A DNA stretch of 64,000 nucleotides, from contig NC_063256.1 of the NCBI RefSeq assembly GCF_019578655.1, forward strand, positions 15,004,001 through 15,068,000, read 5' to 3'. Shown here one piece after another: positions 11,641 through 23,394 of the stretch (position 1 is its first letter; each line of letters begins with the position of its first letter). The notes below the pieces were generated by a model, which was not told where the DNA came from, did not search any database, and saw only the letters and a program-made list of their open reading frames with translations. The DNA comes from Ricinus communis. Lineage: Eukaryota; Streptophyta; Magnoliopsida; Malpighiales; Euphorbiaceae. Both the position numbers and the translations under genes were made by a program.

Positions 11641-12720
11641 GTGAATTTTAATTATAAATATTATTTATGACTTTTATATATTTGCAATTACTTATATATT
11701 TACAATTATTTATATATTCTTTTCTTTTTAGAATTTTAAAGTTTATGTCTACCTGCAACGGGAGAATAGCATCATAATTTAGAATGTGTTTAGTACAAGT
11801 TCCTCTCTATTCTATTTAGTAATATATTGCTAAAATGATTTAATTGATGCATTACTTCGTACTTTTACTTATCTAATGTTAAACTTCTTTATGTAGTTAG
11901 CCAATATTTCAGTAAGTCAGATTCTTATTAAGGATATTCGAATTTCATGCTTTGGAGTGATATACATGGTTAAGGGATTTGTAGTAAATGATACTTTGAT
12001 TGTTACAACAAAAATTACTCTTTTCTACTATAATAGAATTACTTGGTTATAGTCTAGTTGACTGAATCTGTTACAGTTTCTTTCTAAAAAGTATAGTGCT
12101 TATATATCACCTTTAGAAATCAATATTTTGGACTTGTTAAATGGAATTTGAAGAAAGATAAAATTGACCATTATCTTATCATTTTTTAATCTAAAGCAAA
12201 TATTTATTTTTTTGAATGACTTTAGGACTTTATTATATTTTATTTTGAGTACGATGGTGTTGGTATTTAAAAAAAATTAATGATGTAAAGTATGATGGGA
12301 AGTGTTTTTAATGATATGCAGTTTATATTAATTTGGGTATTATAGTAATTTATTGATTTTCTTAGTAATGGATAATATTAGTACATTGTAATGTCTTATC
12401 TGGATATTTTATAAATTAAAAAGAAAAAAAATAATTTATTAGAAAAATTATAGAAAAAAAAATCATATAAATAGATTTATAAATTTAATATATATATGTG
12501 TAATTTTTATTTAGAGAATAAAAGTATAATTAAAAAAATTGAATTAGTGTTAATAAGGCCAAATAATGTAAAACTCAATAAGAAATTCAAATTAAAAATC
12601 AACCCAATCCAATAACTGATCCAGCTCATCTTACTTAGATGGATGTGGGCTGGATTGGTTTGATAGTTAATTTTGATATTGTCTATTATAATTGGATTGG
12701 ATTGGACTTAAATAAAATCT
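11641..12720. other. AT-rich 3' flank of the hAT relic
   Basis: No coding capacity seen. The start (11,641-11,720) may be an intron of the decayed hAT gene, since coding-like sequence stops where plant hAT genes often have an intron. From 12,590 to 12,720 GGATTGG-type repeats occur, as is common in subterminal regions of hAT elements. Confidence 0.35.
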
Positions 12721-12721
12721 A

Positions 12722-12750
12722 ACCAAACCCAACCCATGAACAACCCTAGT
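12722..12750. repeat. Candidate hAT 3' terminal inverted repeat
   Basis: CCAAACCCAACCCATGAACA followed by ACCCTAG. Read on the minus strand this is CTAGGGTTGTTCATGGGTTG, the style of terminal repeat seen in many plant hAT elements. No 5' partner was found, so the element is truncated or the match is fortuitous. Confidence 0.4.
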
Positions 12751-13130
12751 TGCAGGAACCTCAATTGTTTATGTTTCACCATCAGACTACTCTCTTTTTT
12801 CTTTATCATTGCTCTCTTCTTTCTCATTTCTCTTCTCATCAACATAAGCTTTCTCTTCATCCGGTAACTCTCAATTACTAAGGCGAGCTTATATTGAGGC
12901 ATCCTGGTGAGGCATCTCAGTTCCTTTTCCATCTTTCTCAAAGAAGACTATATCTGAGAGTTTCTTATGCTTGGCCTCACAACTCGGCTCCTTTTTCTCT
13001 TGGAGCTTTTTGCAAAAACATTACTCCTCTAAAAATTACATGTGCATCCCCTTTCTTATAATCTCTCTTTTCAAGTTACCTCTGACAATCTCTGCCCCTT
13101 AAGACTCTTGAGTCTCTATCTCGGCTAGAT
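12751..13130. other. Unassigned sequence between hAT and gypsy relics
   Basis: Contains a 77-codon charged open frame on the minus strand (12,708-12,941) that matches nothing I know. Position and strand make decayed gag-pol linker sequence of the next element possible. Confidence 0.3.
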
Positions 13131-14430
13131 CGATTGTCCTTACGACACCTAAAACAGGCTCCGCTAGAAGCTAAGCACAGTCCCTGATGTGACCTGTCGC
13201 ACATCTGATAGGTGCTGGCCCTAGAACTAGAGCTGCTGTAGCCTGAACTCTGCCCACTACCACTGAAGCCCTTACCAAGTCTGAATCCTCGGCTACCCTT
13301 CTGATTGTGCCTAACCCTTCTATGGATTCAGTGACTTCTCTGTCCGGTTTACTGGTTGGTACCCCCGGAGTAGCCTCCACTGCCGCATTACGGCACAAGT
13401 AGCTGCACACTGGACTGACCCTCAATCCTGGTCTTCTTTTTCCTACCATCATCAGTCCCCTGACCAAACCCTCGTAGGGTCATCTCCATCTGGCTCGCCA
13501 TGTCAGTCACTTCTAGGAAGCTGCTCCTCCTAGACTAAACCAAGGAGACAAACTCTAGACCGAGTCCTGAAATGTACTTGTTGTTCTTCTACTTCTCGGT
13601 CCCTACAGTATAGGGTGCATACTTGCTCAGCTGTACAAATTGCCTGGTGTATTCTGCCACTGACAGGTCTCCTTTAATTAGCCTTTCAAATCTCTTTCTG
13701 TACTCTTGCCTTACACTAAAAGGGATGAAGTACTCCTCAAACCTGTCTCTGAACTGCCTCCATGACAATCCATCTAGAAAGGGGTGGATATAGTCTCTGA
13801 ACCACTGGGATGCTATCCCCTACAAGGAAAATCTGACCATCTCGATGATCCTCCTATCAGAATAGTGCAAATCATATGCCCTTTTCTTGACCTCGTCCAG
13901 GAAGTCCAAAGGGTCCCTAGCTGTCCTATCAAACTCCACGGGTCTTAATTTATTACTCGGACATGGGAACATCGTCTGTATTCCTGATACCGGACCCACT
14001 AGTACGGCTTCCTGAACCCTGGGCAGCCTGCTACTGCTGGAAGACTAATAACTGCTTTAAGGCCCTCTGCATCCTAGTCATACCGATTACAAATACCTCC
14101 ATTGGGATTCCACTAGCACCATGTACCTCCTAAGTCTCGCCCTGATATGGTTGGGCTGCTGCTCGAGGCCTACCTCGCCTCCTAGTACCACGGGCTGGGG
14201 TTGGAGGGGCCGTCTGAGCAGAAAACTCATCTTGGCTTTCCTGGGCCAATACTGCAGCTGCAGTCGCTCGAGTTCTCGGCATTGGCAAGAGCTGAAAATA
14301 AACAACAAGCTATTAAACCCAACAGACTCTCTAACGTATAGCGCATATACTAAAATCAACGAAACACGCAAGGACAGACTCGATTTCCTAATTTCTGCAG
14401 TAGTTAAGGAAGCTAACCTAGGTCGAAGGA
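13130..14430 (-). pseudogene. Ty3/gypsy gag relic
   Basis: On the minus strand the retrotransposon gag domain is readable: RDPLDFLDEVKKRAYDLHYS, then FSLQGIASQWFRDYI, DGLSWRQFRDRFEEYFIP and RQEYRKRFERLIKGDLSVAEY. Beyond it lies Ser/Gly-rich sequence with a zinc-knuckle trace (CFRC, near 13,145). Several stops and frameshifts are present. No protease, polymerase or integrase follows, so the element is truncated. It begins just inside the primer-binding site at 14,444-14,455. Confidence 0.7.
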
Positions 14431-14443
14431 AAACTAAACCTAA

Positions 14444-14455
14444 GCTCTAATACCA
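14444..14455 (-). other. Retrotransposon primer-binding site
   Basis: The minus strand reads TGGTATTAGAGC, one mismatch from the TGGTATCAGAGC complement of plant initiator tRNA-Met. It lies four bases inside the LTR that starts at 14,460, the expected position for minus-strand DNA priming. Confidence 0.75.
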
Positions 14456-15053
14456 ACTTTGTCACGACCCGATATGTGGGTCCGTGACCGGCACTAGGAA
14501 ATGGGTAGGCCTAAGGCCACCGAATCCCATGATAAGCCTTACATACCAATAATTCAAATAAAAGGCTAATAAAATATTATTAATCATGACTGACATGCCA
14601 TAAATAATTCTAAATGGTCTTTATAACATCCTACGTCCATCATAGACCAGAATAATCACAACAAATTTAGAAGTACTCTACTGTGGAAGGTCTAGAGTAT
14701 AAAGTAACTAAAAATATGAAAGTACATATTATTTACGAAAAGCCCGATGAAGAAGAAGTCAGACTGTCACAATGCAGAATGACGAAGAACTCTAACTGTC
14801 CCCTGAAAAATAAAACTGAGATTGTCAATTTCAAGAGTGAGTTAAAATCAAATAATCTTGTGACTATTGCAGTCTTCGCAGAAAAATAATAATTATTACA
14901 TCAGTCATCAAATACGAGTCATACCATAATCATACTATAAACTTAAAAAAAAATACATTTTAACAATTGTGGGACGAGTGGCTCAGTAGAACCCTAACCC
15001 CAATTACTAGCAGCCTTTCGGCTCTCTTAATTCCAATAGGTCTGGTTCCGAGA

Positions 15054-15184
15054 GAGCGAAGCTCGACCAGGTCCTTACATCCAGCTTGAACACTTGATTC
15101 CCAACTAAGCCGGCGCCCAGAGAGCATTGCTCGACCAGGGACCTTTCTCCAGCAGTCAACTTTCACAGCCAGAGAGTTATACTC
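15054..15184. repeat. Three covarying 11-bp hairpin repeats
   Basis: GAGCGAAGCTC (15,054), GAGCATTGCTC (15,122) and GAGTTATACTC (15,174). Each has a perfect 4-bp stem and 3-bp loop and is followed by GACCAGG or GACTAGGG. In the third copy C-to-T and G-to-A changes on opposite arms keep the stem. Confidence 0.7.
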
Positions 15185-16576
15185 GACTAGGGCAAAAATA
15201 CATAATAACCTTGTTACCTGTCTTTAATCATTAGCGATGCGTACGCGGTCCTGATGTAACCCATCAGGTGGCATGTTCTACTATAACCTCATCCCAATAT
15301 CACAATCAACACATATATAATAATCATAGTCTAACATAATCATTCAACACATACCGAAATAAAGATTTAGAAATTCGGGGAAAGCAAACATGCAATTTGT
15401 GTATAGAAATAATAATAATGATTATATTAATATAACATTAAGTATCAAAATAACGATATAATAACACTGATAATAATATTAAAATTATTCTCAGTAATTA
15501 ATAATTAAATAAAATTATTTATTTTGCGATACTGATAATCATATTAAACATAATTTCTAAAGCATCGTATTAAATTTAGACTTGATAATAGTGCAGGATT
15601 ATGAGACTTTAACTCATAGTTCTGACATGCTCCGCAGTCCGCTCCTATGCCTCGGGTAGAGCTGGCGGGAAGGATTGATTATCTATTCACGAAAACACTC
15701 AATTAATAGACATTCTTAAATTTTTCTAGGCCTAGACCCTTAGAATAGACTGCCTAAAATTAATTTAGACTCAAGAAATTTGTCAAAAATCGGTAGAACT
15801 TCTCTTAAATTACGGATATTTACCCCCCATAAAATGGGTCCAGAACTCGCCAAAGACACAACAAATATACTACGATCAAATAACAGGAGTCGGGCCACTA
15901 GAACTGCATTATTTTTTCCGACTCCGCAATACACCACAATACAATTAATTCAATTCAATTAACTTTTAAATTATCCATCACATGTAATTAATAGCCATAA
16001 TATTTTTCTAAATTACAACATAATTTTTAGAGTCTAAATAAAATTATATCGAGTCAAAATCATAATATTTCATGCGTCTGGAAAACACCGAGGTACGGAA
16101 GCCGGTCCTACCAACGGTGTCGGAATTCGAATCCGGAAGTGCCTACGCGAAGCTTAAGTTGCGGGGAGTCCGGAAGTACAAGAATTCTGGTCGAAAAATG
16201 ACTGGAAGGCACCGGATCAAGGCCAGAAAGATGCTGCACCACTAATGCTTCCTGAGGCTACCGGCAGGGATTTTTGCGGCAAGGGAGGTCGTTCCCGGGA
16301 GTGGGGAGTCCATTTCCGGCGTTGGTTTGCCGAAAAGACGCCTGCAAAAGGTCGAACGACGAAGGCAACCTCTCTTTCTTCGGTTGGCGCTGGCAGAAAG
16401 CTATTGGACGACGGCGAGGGAGAGGGCTGAAATCGACAGGGAGAGGGAGAAGGAAGGAGGAAGGAAGAGAAGAGGGAGAGGGGGGAAAGGAAGAAGGAAG
16501 GAAAGAAAACAGAAGAGGGAGAGAAAGGAGAGAAAGGAAAGAAAAAGAGAGAATTTTTTTTTCTTTTTTTTATATA

Positions 16577-16600
16577 TAATAATAATAATAATTATTATTA
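16577..16600. repeat. (AAT)n/(ATT)n microsatellite
   Basis: AAT repeats turn into ATT repeats, giving a near-palindromic AT-rich tract at the end of the LTR, followed by a T run. Confidence 0.7.
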
Positions 16601-16779
16601 TTTTTTTTTTTTAAGAAAAACTGGGTATTATATTTCAAATATATACAGTTTTATGTCATGTCTGTGTCCATTAAGGAACTTGCAAAACTTCTTCTTATCT
16701 CTGGCATCTATAGTCTATTCTCTTAAAGGCTTGGGATACTTGATATCTCCTTTATTCTCCTAAACCTAAAGCAGGATGT

Positions 16780-17700
16780 TGGTATTTGAGGTATTCAGAG
16801 GGACGAAGTTTTATCATCACTCATAAAGTCATATTTTCTTTTATCATCCCTAGCCCCTTTCCTCTCATCCAATCTTCATGGTCGGTCTTTCTCCTAACAC
16901 AGTAATCCTCATCCAATCTGATAAAACTTTAAGCTCAGTCCATCAGCTTGGCATATGATTTTAACGGATATATTATCAAGGAGTCCTTGAACTTATTCAT
17001 GAAATTATTATCGATCATTATATCACTTGTTGTATCTTAGTTGAATTTTTCCACCTAGACAACTTCTTTGTTGAATCTCTCCATAAAATCTTTCACAATT
17101 TCATCCCCCCCTTTGAATAAACTTTTTCAGATCACTTGACCGATTTCTAGGAGGAATGCTACTGATGAATTTAGCTTTAAAGAGGTTAACAAGTTTGGGA
17201 ACTCGTATACTGAACCATTTAGCAAGTTCAATACCACTTTCTGAGCACTTTCCTTTAAGGCGTTTAGAAAAATTCTGCATTGAATTGGATTTGACACATT
17301 ATGTGATCCCTATCTTGATTGTAAAGTTGGTTATATGACTCTACGAATCTCATAGACCATTATAGAAATCCAAAGGTGGAAATCTAGACTTTTCAAGGAA
17401 ATGCTCGGGTATAAGGGATTTCCCTTCGAGAATACTTCATCTCTTATTATTGTCCGAGTTCAATATATTTTTTAGGGCTTCTGTTATTCTTGTGTTAATG
17501 GTGTCTTCCATCTATGATGGATCATAATTTTGAGAGCTAAAGTTCTCTTCCTCAGTATCCTTTGCTCGAGTGTTTCTATTTTGAGATTAGTTTTAATCAT
17601 CTGGTTGAGTTTTTGTTTGTCTTCGGATTTGTAGTGTTGGTGGCCAACCAATCTCAAATGTATGGTTAGTTTCAACAGGTGCTTGATTGATGCTTACTTG
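16780..17700 (-). pseudogene. Second Ty3/gypsy gag relic, different lineage
   Basis: The minus strand contains FPPLDFYNG, HITNFTIKIGIT, NFSKRLKG, WFSIRVPKLVNLFKAKFISS, IPPRNRSSDLKKFIQ and further decayed sequence. This is the order of the retrotransposon gag domain of Ty3/gypsy elements, where the usual forms are FEFYNG, LKG..W and F...FIS. Several stops interrupt it. It differs from the gag at 13.1-14.4 kb, so it is a separate insertion. No primer site, LTR or polymerase belonging to it was found. Confidence 0.55.
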
Positions 17701-18655
17701 TAGAATAGGTGTGGCTTGCCTTACTAGACTCTAGTTTAGCATGTTTTCATAATAGATCCTCATATCCTCCACCTGTTGGGGGCTTAAAGGTTAGTTTTAA
17801 GGAATTGATAAGATTATCAGTGTTGAATAAAATGGAACTTGAGACAAAGGTATGAAAGGTCTTTGTCACTGCTACAAAGTCTTCTATTTGAGGTGGTCCT
17901 CTCAAGATGTAGTTTTTATTGAAAATTTGTTCTGGAGTAAAACTATTGAAAAACAGAGTGAGAGTGCAAAATAAGTATCCAAAAAGGGGTGAATTTGACT
18001 TTTCAAGATTTTAGTATTGGATGTCTAATCTCATTTATCAGAATTTTATAGACTGATTCCATAGAATTTCTATTAGACGCTTGATGCAAACTAGACAAAT
18101 ATCTAACTATTCTAAGGAGTACTCTTTTAGATACCTACAATTGTAAGCAACTGATGCAATAGATACCTCAATTATTATGAATTAGAACACTATTCACAAA
18201 CTCCTTTTCAGTTAAATAAGATGAGAGGGTAAAGCATTTGATGTCTTATGCAGGTTTTAAAAACAATCACATGTCTATTTTCTTAATTCTTGCATAAGTT
18301 ATATAGTAGACATATAATAAGTAGGACACCAATTTCAAATGTCTATTTAAATGCATAAGTTAAGAGAAATCAACATAATGATTTATTCTAGCATGGTACT
18401 AAGACCTACATCCAGTATTTAAGGATCATATTTTAAAATTTTCTTCACTAATTGACTCTACTAACAACTAGAGTTCAAACCTTACAAGATTTTGATACTT
18501 AAGACACCTTACACATTTAATTGCCTAAATCTTAACCTGCAAGTGCATAGGGAAAATGTAGTATACTATTGTCATTCAAGATCGATCCTACGAGGATAAA
18601 ACTAATATTTAATTCTAAGAAATGTGAAGATAAAATCATAGATTTATAATGAAAT
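17701..18655. other. No gene seen between gag relic and viral relic
   Basis: AT-rich sequence with no recognisable reading frame. It may hold decayed ends of the flanking elements. Confidence 0.35.
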
Positions 18656-18679
18656 AGAAAGAATGAATTCGAATCTCCT

Positions 18680-18905
18680 CTTATGTATTCGATTTCAAAA
18701 TCAAAAACAGAAAGAATGGTTTGCCATCTGGCAAAAATCTGTTTTGAAGCTATGTTTTGAACATCTTTTTGTAAGACCTCTTTAGCAGATTTACAATCAA
18801 TCCTTAAAAGAAATTTTTGGTTTAAAAGGTCGCTTTGGAATTTTGAAATGCACAAAACTATCAAAAGAGTTTCTTTTTTGATAGTTGAATAATTTTTGGT
18901 GTATC
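18680..18905 (-). pseudogene. Viral RNase H remnant
   Basis: Continues from the reverse transcriptase with a frame change near 18,862. RIDCKSAKEVL and EIEYIRGDSNS are the typical end of caulimovirid RNase H. Similarity stops abruptly at about 18,680 and the frame runs into unrelated sequence, so the 3' end of the viral genome copy is missing. Confidence 0.65.
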
Positions 18906-19883
18906 ATTCCAGTGTGCAGAAGTAAACTGGACAATACATTCTTTGTTGTTTTGGATTTGCTTAAGAATCCCACCATATCCTAGATTTGATGCATCAGTTT
19001 CAACAATTTTGAATGCAGATGGATCAGCTAGGTGTAAACATTGTATTTCAGAAATTTCCTTTTTAATGCTTTGGACAATCTTTGTATGCTCATCGGTCCA
19101 TGCAGGGGGGTTTTTCTTTAACCTATCATGGAGGGGCTTTGCTAGACAGTTTAAATTTGGATAAAAATCCATCACATAATTTAAACTACCAAGGAATCTT
19201 TGTAATTGAGTTTTTTCCAAAATTTTGTCTGGAAATTTTGAAGTAAAGGCTAGAGACCTTTCAATTGGGGTGATAGTTCCCCGAGAGATATAGTGACCAA
19301 GAAATCTAATTTTTGCTTGGAATAAAGATATCTTGGATTTTGAAACCACTAAACCATTTTTCTTAACAACATAGAAAAACGTCTCCAAGTGTTTGAAATG
19401 TTGCTCTAGAGAATTTGAAAATATCAACACATCATCGATATAGACAATGCAAAAATTTGAATAAGGATTGAAAATGTCATTCATGATTTTTTGAAATTCA
19501 GAAAGAGCATTTTTTAATCCGAAGGGCATTACATTCCATTCGTACTGGCCAAATGGAACTGTAAAAGCAGTTTTGTACCTGTCTTTTGGATAAATCTGGA
19601 TTTGCCAAAATCCTGATTTCATATCAAACTTTGAAAAAATAAAAGTAGAATGAAGCTTTTGAAGAAGATCTTTTTTATTTGGAATTGGGTATCTAATCCA
19701 CTTTAGGGCATTATTCAAAGGTTTGTAATTAATCACCAACCTAGGTGTTCCTCTTTCTATCTCACTATTTTTGTTGACATAGAAAGCTCCATATGACCAG
19801 GGGGACCTAGATTTGGTAATCAAACCCTTTTGCTCTAAATCTTTTATTTCTATTCTACAATAGCTTTCTAGGGTTTCATTCAT
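18861..19883 (-). pseudogene. Viral reverse transcriptase remnant
   Basis: A 340-codon open stretch. Recognisable blocks: RLVINYKPLN, KFDMKSGFWQI, FGQYEWNVMPFGLKNA and the catalytic YIDDVL box with two Asp residues, then FLGHYIS and FLGSLNY, the palm-to-thumb order of Caulimoviridae and Ty3 polymerases. It is the least damaged part of the relic, open across the whole polymerase domain, but is cut from the protease upstream by stops around 19,885-20,015 and from RNase H downstream by a frameshift. Confidence 0.75.
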
Positions 19884-20015
19884 TTGGATGGGTCTTACTT
19901 TGGTGGGAATTTATTTATCACAAAAATTTTTTTCATATGGCAAATCTACCATATGCTGTTTTCTTCTCCAAAAGGCATTTAGAAGATCAGAACAAACTTC
20001 ATTTTCAATCTTCTT

Positions 20016-20885
20016 TTACAAATCAGAGATTTTTCTCTGGACAAAATCATTTTGCATTTGACTTTGGATTCTTTTCAAACCCATATCTTGTTTCAAGTGG
20101 AAAAGCTGGGTTTGTTTTCCTTTAATCAAAGCATTTATCTCAAAATTATAAATTAAGTGGGCTTTTATGAGATTGAGATTTCTCTTCTTGGGTTTTTCTA
20201 TAAAAGGAAAAACAATCTTTGAATCTTTAGCTTTAAAAATAATACCAGCAATAGTTACTTTGAAAAGAGTAATTAAATTAATGAAAGGAGTTCCCAAGAT
20301 AACTGTTTGCTGCAAATCCTTTGTAAGAATAAAAACATTTTTTAAAGCGATATTATTATTTAGAATTGCAGCTTCAGTTTTTCCCGCAATTCTAATCTTT
20401 GAACTATTGTCTGAGGTAAGCCTTTCTTTAATTTCTTGATGATACCTTTTAGGAACTAGCTCATGAATGATACAGTTGAGGTCTATTCCTGTATCAAATA
20501 AAGCGATAGTTTCTATTTGGAAATCACCAGGGAAAATGAGTTTTATTTGGATCAAATATTTTCTTGAGGTAATTTCTTTTAAAACGTTAATGAAGTTTTC
20601 TGGAACATTTTCAGAAACCTCAAAATTTTGAAAATCATTTTCTTCTTCAGAATCAGAACCACTATTCTGTTTGAGAATCAAGCTTTGGAGCAAAACAGAA
20701 TCATTTTGTTGTTTTTCTTTCAAATCTTTGAGCTCTGTTTTGATGGCTTTGATTTCTTTCTGAAGTTCTTGGACGGTAGGAAGAGGGTCTTTTAGCTTTT
20801 TCCCTTTATCCAAGATCATAGTAAGATCATAAGTGTTCTTACTAGAAGAGGGGACAAGGGTTTCAGTTTTTAAGATTTCTTTCAA
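20016..20885 (-). pseudogene. Viral aspartic protease region remnant
   Basis: A 289-codon stretch. The N-terminal half has a Lys/Glu-rich coiled-coil-like segment (about residues 35-65) and an acidic patch. The protease core has the active-site triad ALFDTG near residue 130, later IRIAG and a VILGTPF flap/tail motif. This matches a retropepsin-like domain between coat protein and reverse transcriptase. Confidence 0.65.
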
Positions 20886-21179
20886 AACTTATTTTTGGAT
20901 TTGGGGGTCATTAATATGTTTGACGGCTTTAAGAAGAGCTTCTTGTTGCCTAGTGAGCATATTAATATTCTTTAAAATATCTTCAGAATCTGATTCAGAA
21001 TAATCGGATGAGGTTTTGATTCATCAATTTGAAACTCTTCCTCACTATTTGAAAATTATGATTCAGAGGAATCAACAAGAAGAGCTGAAATTTTGCTCAA
21101 AATTTCATCTTCTATTTGGAGCTCATGGAGTTTTTTTAGAAAACTTGCAATACTTTGAAGTATGGCCCTTCTTGCCACA
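20886..21179 (-). pseudogene. Viral zinc-knuckle linker, broken
   Basis: Minus-strand sequence just after the coat region reads a CCHC knuckle with CGKKGHTSKYC, but a stop codon falls between its first two Cys residues. Acidic Ser-rich linker sequence with further stops follows. This is the junction between coat protein and protease. Confidence 0.55.
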
Positions 21180-22154
21180 TTAATAGCAAGTAATTTTGCT
21201 AAAATCTTTTCTGAAATTTTGTTTTGGAAATTTAGAAAAGGATGGCTTTTTGTAGAAATTCTCCTTATTTTTTGGAGTTCTCCTATTTTTGAAAAATCGT
21301 TTTTTCTTAAAAGATTTGGAAAATTCTTCTTTGCATTTTCCTTTGCAGGTAGGGGAAGGCTCTATGGGATTATACTCAAACTGGTTGTAAAAACTACCTA
21401 GTTCTTGCCTAGTCTTCTTCATTTCCCATTTGAGTTGTCTTTGGAGTTTAAGGTCATGGCAAATCTTTAATCCTTCTTTCTGGGTAAGGCTAACTAATTC
21501 ACCATAAGTATAGAAATCATAAGGGATCTGGCCATTATGGGCTTCTCTTATAGTATTTCTAACTCTTTCACCTAATATCTTATGTAAACCGGCTAAGAAT
21601 TTTTCTTTCCAGAAAGGTTGGTTTGAATCTTCCCTAAGCATGACTCTAGTCAGGAAGGTATCTTTGTAAGCTTGGAAATTGCTAAGCTTTTTACAGGTTA
21701 GATTGCTAAGGAGCTCATCATTCTTATCTTTTAGAAGAGAAGGGTCTCCTATGAAGTGGAGGGAAATCGTCAAGATTAAGGTTGACATAACATTCTCAAT
21801 AGGATTTCCTAGCTCATCTAAGATGGGGGTCCCTTCTATTGTGGTTTGGATAGCACCTAGGATTTGGAGCTGTTGTGCTTGTGTGAGATGGTAATCCCAC
21901 CATCCTTTAAGCTGGCCAGAAAATCCAGCTATGAGGAGTTCAACAATGGCTCTATCAGAGGTACCACTTTGGGTTTTGTAGGCACTGGCTGCCATGGTCA
22001 TCTGTTGTAAGAGACCAAGAATGTTGTATTCTGACATTCCATCTATATTCCATTCATAGACGGAAGAGGCATTGAACCTGAATTGGGTTAGGATATTATT
22101 CCTATTTTCAATTCCTAGATCTTGAGCAGTATTCCTAGAAGTATGCCAGGTCAA
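21180..22154 (-). pseudogene. Viral coat-protein region remnant
   Basis: A 324-codon open stretch. YEWNIDGMSEYNIL and AYKTQSGTSD followed by LIAGFSGQLKGWWD are a block I know from coat-protein regions of caulimovirid-like elements integrated in plant genomes. The Lys/Phe/Arg-rich C-terminus precedes the zinc knuckle. One frameshift and two stops separate it from the upstream piece ending at 22,333. Confidence 0.6.
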
Positions 22155-22332
22155 TCTAGGGGCTTGCTATCCCAATCTGTTGATGTTAGAGGATTTTTCA
22201 CTGACACTTTCAAGCTCTGAATCATTGGATTCATCGCATTAGGCTTGATCTATAGCACTGATATTCCTACTGCTTTGAGGAGTATCTGGCACTAGGTTTT
22301 TGAAAGACTCAGAAGTGGCTAATTTGCTAAAG

Positions 22333-23160
22333 TCACACTGATTGCTCTAGCAAACTCAGTTTATACCGGAATTGATCTTGGCTAGGCTTTGAGATTTGGT
22401 AGGGTTTGAAGACTGGATTTTTGAGCTTTTCTGATTGGCTTATCTCTTTTGGATGATCAGTGTTGGGGATTGGAGAGGTGAAGACTACAGGAGGTTTTTG
22501 GATCTGGCTTTCTATCCTAACAAGCTGCTTCCCTATTGTGTTAAGATAGGTATTCGAGAAATTAATCTGCTGAACAATATTCTTGATATTTTTCTCAAGA
22601 TCTTCTCCTATCAATTTGTAAGGTGTAGCCTCTATTTCATTCTCTCTGTAAGGAATGGTTATTTTTCTAAGGGGAGGATGTTCAGACTGGATAGTTTGGT
22701 TTTCCCCGACCTTCCACTCTAGAGTCTTGTTCCTTACAGTAACAGGACTAATAAGCTTTTCTTTAAAAGGGTAAAAAAATATTATTTTCTTTGCAATAAA
22801 TCTGAAACCAATCAAAAAATTTGATTTGGATCTTGTTTTGAATGCAAAATTGATAGTATCTCTCTTGAATACTGTCTTTTTCTTGTAAAAAATGCTTAAA
22901 AAACTAAAATTTTTTAGAATGGTTTTTCTTTGAATAGAAATCTTCATGTAAAAGCTTTTTATTGATTTGAAAATCTTTTGAAATCATGTTGATTTCTGCT
23001 TCTAGATTTTGTGTTATTACAGATGGTGATGATGAAGAGGAGGTAGAGACGGTCTCTATATCCTCATCTTCTTCCTTTGATTCATTGTAGACGGGTCTGG
23101 GGATATTGCTTTGGTAATCAACATTCTGTAATATAGTGTTTGAGCTTGTATCGAAGTAGA
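22333..23160 (-). pseudogene. Viral polyprotein N-terminal remnant
   Basis: From 23,130 to about 22,900 one frame reads NVDYQSNIPRPVY, a Ser-rich stretch, then EINMISKDFQINKKLLHEDF, which I associate with this class of viral elements upstream of the coat region. The frame continues with changes into a 204-codon open stretch (22,947-22,333) ending in Gln/Ser/Lys-rich sequence. Function unknown. Stops are present at about 23,170. Confidence 0.45.
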
Positions 23161-23394
23161 AAAGCTAGGAATGGCTTTGTCCTTCGTTTTGAAAAAAAAA
23201 GGTATTAAACCAAGCTTGTTGGTAATCCCAATAGTTGAAAAAAGTGTTTAAATAAGTTATAATGCTAAAACATTAAAATTAAAATCATCAAAAAATATTT
23301 CACAGATATTAAAAAGAAGAAATGCGCAATTAGCGCATAAATTCCATTTTTTTATAAAAATTTTGATTGAAAGGATATACATAGATATCTTTTT

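Larger units (their letters stand above)
14460..16632 (-). repeat. LTR of the Ty3/gypsy relic (~2.2 kb)
   Basis: Begins TGTCACGACCCG directly outside the primer-binding site, a familiar terminal sequence of plant gypsy LTRs. The outer end is set at GGGTATTATA near 16,632 by analogy with such LTRs and is approximate. It contains three short hairpin repeats at 15,054-15,184 and a purine-rich GA tract at 16,430-16,555. No partner LTR is in the window. Open frames at 16,245-16,614 are products of the GA tract, not genes. Confidence 0.6.

Noticed and set aside
16245..16614. Overlapping Arg/Glu/Lys-rich frames
   Set aside because: Produced by the purine-rich GA tract of an LTR; three frames are open at once, as expected for simple sequence.
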